A DNA stretch of 64,000 nucleotides from GCA-2683825 sp965662355 (GCA_965662355.1 CBFIHP010000002.1:186001-250000), one strand, 5' to 3'; shown: positions 29,773-37,315, counted from the stretch's first letter. Notes: generated by a model not told the origin, from the sequence alone. Made by a program: numbers and translations.

Positions 29773-30129
29773 ATGCAACATCCGATATGCGCAGCCTGTG
29801 GAACCAGCCCTACCGACATCGCCCAGACTCCGGTCGGTGGTGGCGACGGCCACGCAGCCCGCTTCTGCAAGAATCCTGAGTGCCCACGTGGAACTTCCAG
29901 CGCGCCGCGGTCCGCCCACTCCGAGGGGCGCAGAACAGGAGGGCCATCGCGCAAGCGCTCCCCGGTGTGGGGTGAGCCGTCCCGGTTCAGCGCCCCTCTC
30001 CGCGGACTACCCGCTCCTAGCACGGGGTGCGCCCCATCCCTTCTCGCCGTAGAAGAGCTACCGACCGGGGACCGGATAGGGCGGACGGGCCTGGCCCGGC
30101 GCCTTGTGAAGAACGAGGCCCTCAGCTAG
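29773..30129 (+). CDS. Small zinc-ribbon protein
   Basis: 118 residues, preceded by an excellent ribosome-binding site (AGGAGAG five bases before ATG). The N-terminal 35 residues form a likely zinc ribbon: HPICAACGTS and HAARFCKNPECPRG give two Cys pairs. The rest is basic and low in hydrophobic residues (SEGRRTGGPSRKRS), probably disordered. It starts 36 bases after the nuclease/P-loop gene and on the same strand, so the two may act together. Function unknown. Confidence 0.5.
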   Translation: MQHPICAACGTSPTDIAQTPVGGGDGHAARFCKNPECPRGTSSAPRSAHSEGRRTGGPSRKRSPVWGEPSRFSAPLRGLPAPSTGCAPSLLAVEELPTGDRIGRTGLARRLVKNEALS

Positions 30130-30604
30130 TCCTCTCCGAGCCATTCCCGAGCTATCGGACCAACCTGTGCGTCAACGGCAGTTGCAACGATGCGCAACAG
30201 ATTCTTGACGAGCGAACTTCCGGACTGCGAACCAAGCCTTCCAAGCGCCTCCCTCGTTTGCTGAGGAGCTCTGAACGAAAAACCTCTTTCGTTCACGCTT
30301 GACCGCCACATTCTCAGGATAGCCGGCGCAAGAGACTGCTCAACTTGCCACTCTTCGATCGCGCCCTGACGGAGTAGTGCCTGGGCAGCTCCAAGCACGT
30401 GTCTGCGCGTTCCGCATAGAAATACGCAACGGTCCACGGGCGAGAGTCCTAGTTCCCTGCAATGGCCGCCGTCCTATGGATAGATGGAACGCGTAGTGAT
30501 TGCGCCATCCCGACCCAGGTCGGCGATGTCTACGCCACTCGGTTCGAGGATGGCGCGGATGGTATGGGTGTGAGAGCAACGGCAAGGTGACAGCACCCAG
30601 CGCA
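30126..30604 (-). pseudogene. Gene split by an in-frame amber codon
   Basis: Starting one base after the TAA of the HNH gene (TAAGATG), a frame encodes 43 residues (MRWVLSPCRCSHTHTIRAIL...), then TAG at 30476-30474. It continues open in the same frame for 116 codons, reading DGGHCRELGLSPVDRCVFLC, GAIEEWQVEQSLAPAILRMW, SLVKNLLRIVATAVDAQVG and ending WLGED. The downstream part has coding-like composition and no good start of its own. Either a recent nonsense mutation or a separate second gene starting at GTG 30437. Family not recognised; SPVDR-type text is faintly reminiscent of small terminase subunits, which is not enough for a call. Confidence 0.45.
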
Positions 30605-30606
30605 TC

Positions 30607-31467
30607 TTAGGCGCTAGAAGGGCCGCGAAAGAGCGTGTCTTCGACCTCGCAAGGCATCGGGTTTTCCTTTCGGTAGCCCTTGCTACGTGGCGGCCACGGA
30701 AGAGCCCCGTAGGCGTCTCGTGCAGCTTGCTCCTTTCCGAGGAATCCAAGAACGCGCATGTTCTTGTTCCACTCAAGAGCCCAGGCAAACAGGTCGGGCT
30801 CAGTGTCGGAGCGGCGAATCATGACCTTGAAGAAGCCCTCGGCCGTGACGATGTGCGAAACGTTGCCCCAGGTGCGAACCATGTCAGCAAATCCGAGAAA
30901 TGCGGGGTTGCCCCAATCAGAGCGTAGGGTGTGCGCGATGGGGTAGAGGGGGCTTGGTAGCGTGGCTCCTCGCTTGGAGGACTCTTCGTACGAGGAGAGA
31001 AACCAGAAGCCTGCGACGTGGTAGCGCGCGAGGTCGTACACACGCGGGAGCTGTACCCGAGGGGGACCAGTGAAGCCGAAGCTAATCTTCGCCTTACCGA
31101 AGTTGCCCCCAACGGTGAACTTGGATTGGCTCTCCGACACGGGCTTTCCGGTAGCCTGACTCTTGGTCTTGCCCTTGCGCTTGGCTTCCGCGGCAAGTGC
31201 AGGGTCAGCAAAGCGGCCGTGGGCGTCGGGCTGCATCGTGATTGCGGAGATGTCGTTTTCGAGCTGCGCCTTAGCGTCCGTGTTGCAGGCTGTGCAGGTG
31301 GCAACGATGAGGTTCCAGTCCTGGATACCCTTGGGAACGAACCTCTGTCCAATTACGTGGTCCCGATTCCTGTCGTCTGGCGCCAAGGAAGCAAGGTCTA
31401 CGCCACAGTAGGGGCAGTTGAGGTTGCGAAGCCGAAGGGGGAGCTTGGAGTTTTCGTCGAGTTCCAT
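30607..31467 (-). CDS. HNH endonuclease-like protein
   Basis: 286 residues from the ATG at 31467 (MELDENSK); a TTG two codons upstream is an alternative. The N-terminal 60 residues carry the HNH architecture: a Cys pair in LNCPYCGVDL, the DRNRDHVIGQRFVPKG catalytic His region and a second Cys pair in NLIVATCTACNTDAK, as in zinc-stabilised HNH nucleases. The remaining 220 residues are unassigned, with FTVGGNFGKAKISFGFTGPP and MVRTWGNVSHIV segments. It follows the recombinase after 12 bases on the same strand and in the same frame. Targeting of DNA is inferred from the HNH fold. Confidence 0.8.
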   Translation of the reverse strand: MELDENSKLPLRLRNLNCPYCGVDLASLAPDDRNRDHVIGQRFVPKGIQDWNLIVATCTACNTDAKAQLENDISAITMQPDAHGRFADPALAAEAKRKGKTKSQATGKPVSESQSKFTVGGNFGKAKISFGFTGPPRVQLPRVYDLARYHVAGFWFLSSYEESSKRGATLPSPLYPIAHTLRSDWGNPAFLGFADMVRTWGNVSHIVTAEGFFKVMIRRSDTEPDLFAWALEWNKNMRVLGFLGKEQAARDAYGALPWPPRSKGYRKENPMPCEVEDTLFRGPSSA

Positions 31468-31479
31468 GGTCAATCGCGC

Positions 31480-32580
31480 TCAGATAGGTACGTCGTGCGA
31501 AGCACTCTCGGAGCTCGAACGCCGGCGCTTGTCGTAAATCTGCGTCGTGGTCACGTGCCGGTGGCCGAGTAGCTCCTGGACCTTGACGATGTCCACGCCG
31601 GCGTCGAGAAGAAGCGTGGCTGTCGTCGCTCGAAGAGAGTGGGGCGTGTAGAGACACATCCCGTCCTTTCGAGCCCCTGGAAGCTTCCTTAGGTACCCCT
31701 GCACGAGTCGATACATGCTCGCCGCACTGATAGGGCTCTCGCCGAACTCGTCGGAGCGCGAAGCTCTTCGAGCACGGAACAAGGGGCCACTATCGAGGTT
31801 GCAGTGGGCGAGGTATTCGCGAATCGCATCGGCCGCCACCGAATGAATCCCGATTGTGCGCTTCTTCTTTCCTTTCTCGCTGACTCGTACCGTCGCCTCT
31901 CCCTCGTCGCCTTCCTCGAAGTGGAAGTCTCGAACCTTGAGCCGCGTTGCGGTACCGATTCGAGCCCCCGTGTAGACGAGGAAAGCGAGCGCTGCGCGGT
32001 CGCGGTATGCGACGGGTGACTCGCCTACGGGGGAGCTCATGAGCTGGCGAGCTCGGTTCTTCGTAAGCGCTCGGGTCTCTTCGACCGGGTCCGTGTTCGC
32101 TCGTGCGATAAACTGTGCGTGAGCGGGGTTGGGTACTACGACGGGAAGCCGCATCTCGGCTGCCGCCGCGCCGAGGTACTTGTAGAAGGACGACAGATGC
32201 GAGATTCGCCGCGAGTAGGTCTTCGGTGCTCTGCCTTGCTCGACCTGGAGCTCTCGCCAGGCGAGCACAGCGGACACGGGGACGCGAAGCAGGTGCGGAG
32301 CATCCTCCGGCCAGCGAAGCCCAAGGAAGGAGACGAACTGCATCACGTCGCTTCGTCGAGCTCGCCGCGTGTGCGGACTCTCTCGGAAGTGAACCCAGGC
32401 CTCGAAGATTTTGGCGATGCCGTTGTAGAACCCGTGGACCTTCGACGCGGCCGCCGGCGACTCACTTCCGGCGAGGATTGCCGGCAAGTCGGCCAGGTCG
32501 CCCGTTTGCAGGGCCACATCTCGTCTCTTGCCCCGGGGTCTCGGAGCAGAATCGGAGTCCGCAAGCGGTTTGGGATTCAT
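31480..32580 (-). CDS. Internal tyrosine recombinase (Xer-like)
   Basis: 366 residues from the ATG at 32580, which overlaps the upstream stop as ATGA. Catalytic residues of the family are visible: the first Arg in YTGARIGTATRLKVRD, a Lys in VSEKGKKKRTIG, HxxR in PHSLRATTATLLL, the second His in LLGHRHVTTTQ and Tyr in IYDKRR. The N-terminal part has a SAM-like core-binding domain (VHGFYNGIAKIFEAWVHF). It differs from the integrase at the element end and lies in a three-gene minus-strand operon with a small protein and the HNH gene. A dif-like palindrome lies 69 bases upstream of that operon. Confidence 0.88.
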   Translation of the reverse strand: MNPKPLADSDSAPRPRGKRRDVALQTGDLADLPAILAGSESPAAASKVHGFYNGIAKIFEAWVHFRESPHTRRARRSDVMQFVSFLGLRWPEDAPHLLRVPVSAVLAWRELQVEQGRAPKTYSRRISHLSSFYKYLGAAAAEMRLPVVVPNPAHAQFIARANTDPVEETRALTKNRARQLMSSPVGESPVAYRDRAALAFLVYTGARIGTATRLKVRDFHFEEGDEGEATVRVSEKGKKKRTIGIHSVAADAIREYLAHCNLDSGPLFRARRASRSDEFGESPISAASMYRLVQGYLRKLPGARKDGMCLYTPHSLRATTATLLLDAGVDIVKVQELLGHRHVTTTQIYDKRRRSSSESASHDVPI

Positions 32581-32828
32581 GCCGCTTGTTTGGGCCACCG
32601 AATCTGGACGCTTCCGCCGGAGACTCGTCGTCCATCCCGCAGCTGATATTGAGGAGTGTGATTGACGTCGTCCCAATCGAAGGTGGCCGTAATCCAGAAA
32701 GCACCTCGGCTGGGGTTGAGGGAGTTGGGTTGCCGGACCTCGACATCGTCGCCGAAGCGCAAGGTTCGACGACCAAGCTTGAACAGGAATCGCTCATCGT
32801 CAGTTTCGACTAGTTTCAGAGTTGGCAT
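32577..32828 (-). CDS. Small protein translationally coupled to the internal recombinase
   Basis: 83 residues. The start has a strong ribosome-binding site (AAGGAGA five bases upstream on the minus strand). The sequence suggests a small all-beta fold: MPTLKLVETDDERFLFKLG, AFWITATFDWDDVNH and QYQLRDGRRVSGGSVQIRW. Its stop overlaps the recombinase start (ATGA, 32577-32580), so translation is coupled. No family recognised; a directionality or accessory factor for the recombinase is a reasonable guess from position only. Confidence 0.6.
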   Translation of the reverse strand: MPTLKLVETDDERFLFKLGRRTLRFGDDVEVRQPNSLNPSRGAFWITATFDWDDVNHTPQYQLRDGRRVSGGSVQIRWPKQAA

Positions 32829-33267
32829 GGTTCTCCTTGGGATGCCGGTCGGGGGTGCTCCTGGAACCGCTTGGAGCGGGTCCCCTACCGAGGGTTTTGT
32901 GGTTGATAAAATCCGTTATCAATCACAAGAAGACCACGATGGGGAGGCAGGTTCAAGGGGGGATTTCGGGACCTAATTGAGTGTCGGGTCGCCGTAGTCC
33001 GCGAGGGTCCGCTGCCGAAGGAGGCGCTCGCCGTCATGCGGCGATCTCCGTGGCGGGCGTCGTCGAGACACGTCCGAGGACGTCCTTCGAGGTACGCCCA
33101 GCCCCCAAGCGCCGACTTGTGGGTTGACCTCGAGCGTTCCGCCCCGAACCGTGCTGTTTTCCGAACTTCGACTTAAGGCCGCAGATACGACCTGTACGAT
33201 AATTCATGGTTTGTTGCGGGCGTCCAGCGTCCGGATCACACCGCCACTCACCTGCGAGCCACGCACG
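32829..33267. other. Divergent control region of the internal operon
   Basis: A gap of 439 bases between the minus-strand recombinase operon and a plus-strand membrane protein gene. It holds the dif-like palindrome at 32897-32928. A minus-strand frame ending at 33034 (RTSKDVLGRVSTTPATEIAA) may be the tail of a lost gene, but nothing else supports it. No RNA gene was recognised. Confidence 0.4.
32897..32928. promoter_or_regulatory. Dif-like 11-6-11 palindrome / operator upstream of recombinase operon
   Basis: Arms of 13 bp (32897-32909 and 32916-32928) pair with one mismatch around a six-base spacer AATCCG. The inner parts read GATAA - six bases - TTATC, the same geometry and inner bases as Xer recombination sites. 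It may be the recombination core for the adjacent tyrosine recombinase or an operator for its operon. The outer arm bases do not match the usual dif consensus. Confidence 0.5.
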
Positions 33268-33864
33268 ATGTCCTCTACGCCTTCGCCCACTCACAAGATC
33301 GCCTGGTCGCAGCGCCCCTTCGACGCCGCCACGGTCGCGGTCGTCGCCATGGCCTCTGGAGTGCTGATCTGGAACGCGCTGTTCCCGGGCTTCTACTACA
33401 TGGCCAACATGTTCTTCGTGGGGCTGTTTTGGGTCGGGCTAGCCGTCCTTCTCGGGTGCCGGATGGCGATCGCCGCCAACGCCTCGCTCGTCAGCGGTCG
33501 TCCGGTAGTCTGGAACGGCTGGCGCGGCGTGGCGCTCCTCGCCATAGGAACCACCTTGCTCCTGCTCACGAAAGCGCCACTGCACGTCGCCTTCGCCCTG
33601 GCCCATGACGATTTCGACAACGCCATCGCCAAAGACGTCCGTCCCGAGGACGAGATCCGCCTTTCGAAATCCGACTACGGCCTGTACTCGATCCTGCAGC
33701 TCGCCCACCGTAGCTGCCACGACCAGGACCGGATCTACTTCCGACTCGCGAGCGACTCCGAAGCCGGCTTCGTCTACAGCCCGAACGGCGTCGACGACCT
33801 CTGCTACAACTCCGGCACCACCGGGCACCTCTCCGGCAACTGGTACTGGATGGTCGAGGACTAG
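33268..33864 (+). CDS. Hypothetical inner-membrane protein with three helices
   Basis: 198 residues from the ATG at 33268 (MSSTPSPTHKIAW). Three hydrophobic segments are visible: VAVVAMASGVLIWNALFPGF, FFVGLFWVGLAVLLGCRMAI and GVALLAIGTTLLLLTKAPL. A soluble C-terminal part of about 95 residues follows, with paired Cys in HRSCHDQDRIYF and DDLCYNSGTTG, possibly a disulfide if extracytoplasmic. No family recognised. It is flanked by an IS3 remnant on the other strand, so it may have arrived as cargo. Confidence 0.6.
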   Translation: MSSTPSPTHKIAWSQRPFDAATVAVVAMASGVLIWNALFPGFYYMANMFFVGLFWVGLAVLLGCRMAIAANASLVSGRPVVWNGWRGVALLAIGTTLLLLTKAPLHVAFALAHDDFDNAIAKDVRPEDEIRLSKSDYGLYSILQLAHRSCHDQDRIYFRLASDSEAGFVYSPNGVDDLCYNSGTTGHLSGNWYWMVED

Positions 33865-33874
33865 GCGCCGGGCG

Positions 33875-34309
33875 CTAACGCCGACATTTTGAAGCCTTCG
33901 GGCTCAGAGCAAACGTACCGGTCCGGTCCAGCCATATGCGTGGCCCTTGAGGCTGCAGTGAAGTCTCTGACCAGGCAGAGTCCTTGCTCTCTGGCGCAAA
34001 CTTGCGATTCAGGCAGTTCTCCGCGATCGGGTGCTCGCGGTTCGAGTCGGTCGTCTTTCGGAATCGCCGCCGCACCTTGCCTCGCAGGCCATTGCGTCTC
34101 ATGAGTTGCGCGATTCGGTCGCGACTCCCAGGAACTCCTCGTCGATGAAGCTCCGCGTGAACACGTGGACTCCCGTAGATGCCTCGACTCGCCTCGTGGA
34201 TCTCTCGGATCTGCTCGACGAGTTCGGCATCACGCGACTCCCGCGCAGTCGGTCGAGACTGACGCCGCGACGATGGAGAGCGAGAAGGGGCCCGTTCTAA
34301 GCGAATCAA
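33875..34309 (-). pseudogene. IS3-family transposase (OrfB) remnant
   Basis: The N-terminal HTH_21-type region of IS3 OrfB is recognisable: ELVEQIREIHEASRGIYGSP, RVHAELHRRGVPGSRDRIAQ and RRRFRKTTDSNREHPIAENC. The frame then ends 30-40 codons later without the DDE catalytic core, and no OrfA is found upstream. The final residues (RIWLDRTGTFALSPKASKC) do not fit the family, so the sequence has been rearranged or truncated. Not functional. Confidence 0.8.
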
Positions 34310-34362
34310 GACCGAGCCCGAGGAACGCGCGCGAAGCGCGCTCCCGGGCCGGTCTCGTTCGC
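34301..34362. repeat. Large imperfect hairpin between IS3 remnant and hypothetical gene
   Basis: Outer stem GCGAA/TTCGC (34301-34305 with 34358-34362), then GACCG/CGGTC, GCCCG/CGGGC and an inner CGCGC/GCGCG around GAA. It overlaps the 5' end of the remnant and lies 22 bases past the stop of the gene at 34384-34863. No T-run follows, so a simple intrinsic terminator is unlikely. Confidence 0.6.
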
Positions 34363-34383
34363 CACCTTCATGATGTGGCGCCG

Positions 34384-34863
34384 CTACGCGCCGAGGTTGC
34401 GCGCACGGTTCTTCACCTCCGCCGCGGTGGCGTTGAGGAGGTCACCGAAGTCGAACAGGTCGTTGTCCGAGAAGGACACGGTGCTCTCCTCCCACTCCGC
34501 GCCCGGGCTGCGCTTGAAGCCGCACCGGGCGGTGCCGTTGAAGTGGAGCTTGCCGCCGTCGGTACGAACGACCCAGATGGCGAGCCCGAGGCGTCCTTGC
34601 TTGCGCTTGAAGTGCGGCTGGACACCTTTGAGCTTGCCGACTTCGGCGGGCTCGACTTCGGACTTGCCGTCTTGGATGAGCAGCCGATGGGTGCGGTACC
34701 AGTCCTCGGCGGCGAGGAACCAGCCACCGACCAGCTCGAAGTCAGCGTCCGAGAGGTAGAGGGTGGACTCGTCCCACTCCGCGCTCCCGCTCCTCTGGAA
34801 GGAGCGCGTCACGTTGCCGTTGATGTGGGAGTCTCTTCGCTTTGCATGTCTTTGCTCCTTCAA
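34384..34863 (-). CDS. Hypothetical protein with internally duplicated module
   Basis: 159 residues. Two copies of a module of about 42 residues are visible: NGNVTRSFQRSGSAEWDEST plus LYLSDADFEL, and NGTARCGFKRSPGAEWEEST plus VSFSDNDLFD. Between them is a basic strand-rich linker (PHFKRKQGRLGLAIWVVRTD). No known domain was recognised; the composition suggests a small cytoplasmic protein. The upstream region holds a set of hairpins. The start codon is uncertain because the first module begins only 14 residues from the N-terminus. Confidence 0.55.
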   Translation of the reverse strand: MKEQRHAKRRDSHINGNVTRSFQRSGSAEWDESTLYLSDADFELVGGWFLAAEDWYRTHRLLIQDGKSEVEPAEVGKLKGVQPHFKRKQGRLGLAIWVVRTDGGKLHFNGTARCGFKRSPGAEWEESTVSFSDNDLFDFGDLLNATAAEVKNRARNLGA

Positions 34864-34868
34864 ACGCT

Positions 34869-34886
34869 GCGCACCGCTAGGTGCGC
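34869..34886. repeat. Short perfect hairpin
   Basis: GCGCACC/GGTGCGC, 7 bp with a GCTA loop. It is the first of three adjacent hairpins in a 158-base intergenic gap. Confidence 0.7.
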
Positions 34887-34894
34887 GACTTACG

Positions 34895-35028
34895 GGAAAC
34901 GCCTATCAGGCGCGGGCGGTGCGCTTTCGCCCGCGCGCCCTATAAGGCGTTTCCGTTTCCTGCCTTGACCGCCTATCGGGCGCCGGCCGTGCGTTTTGAG
35001 CCGGCGCGTACCGTAAGGCGGTCAGGCA
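34895..35028. repeat. Two tandem related hairpins with compensatory changes
   Basis: Hairpin 1 (34895-34954) and hairpin 2 (34960-35028) share the layout CGCCTATC-GGCGC-GGC-GTGCG-TTT and a closing AAGGCG. Stem positions differ in compensating pairs: outer AAACGCC/GGCGTTT against GACCGCC/GGCGGTC, inner CGGGC/GCCCG against CCGGC/GCCGG. The loop GTGCG(C/T)TTT is kept. This is the pattern of a conserved folded RNA or single-stranded DNA element. The second overlaps the last codons of the gene ending at 35022. Confidence 0.7.
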
Positions 35029-35306
35029 GCCTCCGACGCTGTGGCCTCGGCGATGTAGTTACCGAAGGGGCGCACTTGGCGTCGCCTCATAGGTAGGCAA
35101 TCGAGCGGCATCAGCTCGTAGCCTGCCTTCTTCCTGCGCCGGTTCACCTCGCGCAGGATGTTTAGAAACTGGTTCTTGACCGGAGCCCAAGGCTCGAAGT
35201 TTTGCTTGAGCATTTGGAACTCCTCGAAGAGGTTGTCGGGCGCCCAAAGGGCGCGGTCTACGTAGTAGGCTTTGAGCGCTAGGTACTCATCTCTCGAGAT
35301 TCGCAC
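35022..35306 (-). CDS. Hypothetical small basic protein
   Basis: 94 residues, rich in Arg, Lys and aromatic residues: MRISRDEYLALKAYYVDRAL, FEEFQMLKQNFEPWAPVKNQ, ILREVNRRRKKAGYELMPL. Largely helical; possibly nucleic-acid binding, but no family recognised. It is divergent from the next plus-strand gene by about 20 bases, so a shared control region is likely. Its 3' end overlaps a hairpin. Confidence 0.5.
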   Translation of the reverse strand: MRISRDEYLALKAYYVDRALWAPDNLFEEFQMLKQNFEPWAPVKNQFLNILREVNRRRKKAGYELMPLDCLPMRRRQVRPFGNYIAEATASEAA

Positions 35307-35327
35307 CGAGGGGTGGCTGCTCGAATC

Positions 35328-35834
35328 ATGTCCGAATCAGACAGAGCACGTTTCGCCCAGCTCGTCGCGGGGGCCCTTTACGATGATTCCAAGTGGAGGA
35401 CAACCGGACTCGTCAAGCAGCTTGTTGAGCAGATGGGCCACGGCGTTGCTTCGGTGGCTCCGCGGGAACCGGGCATCCCCGAACTCGTCTACCTTCAGGG
35501 GCCCGAGCTACCCGGAGGAACTGCACCCGTGTTTCGCCCTGAGCTTCTCGGCGTGTGGGCTACGGCTACGGATGTGCTCACGAGAAGCGGCCTTCGATGG
35601 CTGTCGCATTACGACTCCATCGACCTCGACCACGAACTAGACGGCTTTGAGGTCACCGGGATTGTGAGAGAGGGAGACGCCTTCCAAGCCTACAGGGCGC
35701 TATCGCCCGCGTTCCCGCAGCTTACCAATCACTGGGTCTACTACGAGGACCGTGGACTCTCCGTGGGGTGGCGAGCGCGAATCACGAGGTATGCACCGTC
35801 TCGCAGTGATGAGTTCGGAGGAGATGAACAGTGA
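35328..35834 (+). CDS. Hypothetical element protein
   Basis: 168 residues from the ATG at 35328; a GTG five codons upstream is an alternative. The sequence looks like a single alpha/beta domain (MSESDRARFAQLVAGALYDD, GVWATATDVLTRSGLRWLSH, FEVTGIVREGDAFQAYRAL). No family recognised. It overlaps the following gene through a GTGA stop/start, so the two are coupled. Confidence 0.5.
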   Translation: MSESDRARFAQLVAGALYDDSKWRTTGLVKQLVEQMGHGVASVAPREPGIPELVYLQGPELPGGTAPVFRPELLGVWATATDVLTRSGLRWLSHYDSIDLDHELDGFEVTGIVREGDAFQAYRALSPAFPQLTNHWVYYEDRGLSVGWRARITRYAPSRSDEFGGDEQ

Positions 35835-36139
35835 GCAACGCTACTACCGAACGATGGGAGGTCTACCGAAGGACTTCTCCCAGGACGTTGGACCGAGTTG
35901 CCTTCGTTCGGGTGTACGCCTTCCAGCTTGCCGTAGACAAGGCCGCCGAGACCTTCAAGGGCGCCTCAGGTAGGGCGCATGAGGGGCGCTACGTGTGTCA
36001 GCCCGGCGACGTAGCGGTGTCCCCCGAGGGCGAGGTTTTTGCGTTTGAGCAAGACGGCCCTCCCTCGGAGGTCGGGCATCTCATCGCACGCGCGACCGAA
36101 CAGAGAGCCCACGAGGAAGAGCTTCGAGCTGACCCCTAA
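35831..36139 (+). CDS. Hypothetical element protein with GTG start
   Basis: 102 residues, translationally coupled to the gene before it (GTGA, 35831-35834). Segments ATTERWEVYRRTSPRTLDRV, FVRVYAFQLAVDKAAETF and YVCQPGDVAVSPEGEVFAFE suggest a small alpha/beta protein. No family recognised. A 189-base gap follows, in which no gene is visible. Confidence 0.5.
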   Translation: MSNATTERWEVYRRTSPRTLDRVAFVRVYAFQLAVDKAAETFKGASGRAHEGRYVCQPGDVAVSPEGEVFAFEQDGPPSEVGHLIARATEQRAHEEELRADP

Positions 36140-36328
36140 CCGCCGACACACCATGTTTCTATTCCACAGAGACTTACGCACCCATCCACGCAGAGTCGTC
36201 GGCAATCTGTCGGCAGCCCTAGCGCGTACTCACTCCTGGACTTATGCGCGAGCAGAGCGAGGGACTGTCGGCACTACGGTGCATAAGGTGCACAACAACA
36301 AAGAGATTGAACCTCGGGGACTCCCTCG

Positions 36329-37303
36329 ATGAAACGACCCAGGAATGGACGCAGAAACGGACGAATCGTTTCCGAGGAGCGCCTACTGCGTAGCGGTGAC
36401 CCGAATACTGTCATCGAGCGACTGTCGGCAAAGGCCATTCTAGAACGTCACGGGTTTCCGTCATACCTACTCGGCTCGTCTGCCAAGATGGAGAAGTGCG
36501 ACGGAGTGGGTGTGCTTGCCCGCGTGCTGTATCTCACACCTGGTGTCTTCTGCGCCGGTGCGGACACGGGATGTTTGCTCGCGTGCCTCGGACACAATTC
36601 GGGGCGGATGGGGCTGCCTCACAGCTACACGGCTCGCGATAAGCGTACAGCGTTCTATGTAGAGCACCAGGAAGCTTTCCTCGAACGTCTCAAGGCCGAG
36701 ATTCATCTCCTCAAGGCGGATGCGTACTTGCAAGGGTTGCGCCCGGCAGTCCGATTGAATGGCTCAAGCGACCTGGCATGGGAGCGCAGGCATCCAGAGC
36801 TCTTTCGCCAGTTCAGCGACGTGCAGTTCTACGACTACACGAAGTTGGCCCCGAGAATCCTCCAGTCGCTTGGCGAGCGAAAAGCATCGTTCGAGTGGCC
36901 TGCGAACTACCGGCTCACGCTATCTGCGTCGCCTAGCGATGCACTCAATGGGCACGTCCTTTCGCTTGGCGGAACGGTCGCCACTGTGTTTTGGCCGCGG
37001 ATGCCAAAGAGCTGGCTTGGCGCCACCGTGGTCGATGGGGACAAGCACGATGCCCGCTTCCTCGACCCTGCCGGAACTGTCGTCGGCCTTCGTGCGAAGG
37101 GAATCGCGCGCGTAGATGTGACTGGCTTCACTCGCCGTCCGTGTCCCGACTGTGGGCCTCCTGCCGAACTCGCATTCGAGAGTGGTGTACGACAAGACGG
37201 CGCGATTCGCACCCGCCACGCGTGCGCGGAGTGTCGGTGTTCACTTGAGGCCCGTGTTGCCGACCCATACCAGGCCACCGTCGTTCTACAACCTGAGCCC
37301 TGA
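36329..37303 (+). CDS. Gp88-family (phage gene product 88) protein
   Basis: 324 residues. The Gp88 domain is recognised by NTVIERLSAKAILER-like start, TPGVFCAGADTGCLLAC, AVRLNGSSDLAWER, VQFYDYTKLAPR, NYRLTLSAS, and the late VVDGDKHDARFLDP and GTVVGLRAKG motifs. A C-terminal zinc-ribbon-like addition (PCPDCGPPAEL...HACAECRCSL) follows. This family occurs in mycobacteriophages and other mobile elements and has no known function. It is the first gene of a plus-strand run leading to the HTH and integrase genes. Confidence 0.85.
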   Translation: MKRPRNGRRNGRIVSEERLLRSGDPNTVIERLSAKAILERHGFPSYLLGSSAKMEKCDGVGVLARVLYLTPGVFCAGADTGCLLACLGHNSGRMGLPHSYTARDKRTAFYVEHQEAFLERLKAEIHLLKADAYLQGLRPAVRLNGSSDLAWERRHPELFRQFSDVQFYDYTKLAPRILQSLGERKASFEWPANYRLTLSASPSDALNGHVLSLGGTVATVFWPRMPKSWLGATVVDGDKHDARFLDPAGTVVGLRAKGIARVDVTGFTRRPCPDCGPPAELAFESGVRQDGAIRTRHACAECRCSLEARVADPYQATVVLQPEP

Positions 37304-37315
37304 CCCAGAGACGCC

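Noticed and set aside
30340..30585. 81-residue minus-strand gene
   Set aside because: Overlaps the amber-split frame in another phase and has shadow-type composition.
33034..33294. 86-residue minus-strand gene in the recombinase control region
   Set aside because: Only the last 20 residues look protein-like; no start signal and it crosses the next gene's start.
34895..35028. Integron attC sites
   Set aside because: The hairpins lack the GTTRRRY/RYYYAAC ends, and the recombinases lack visible integron-integrase features.
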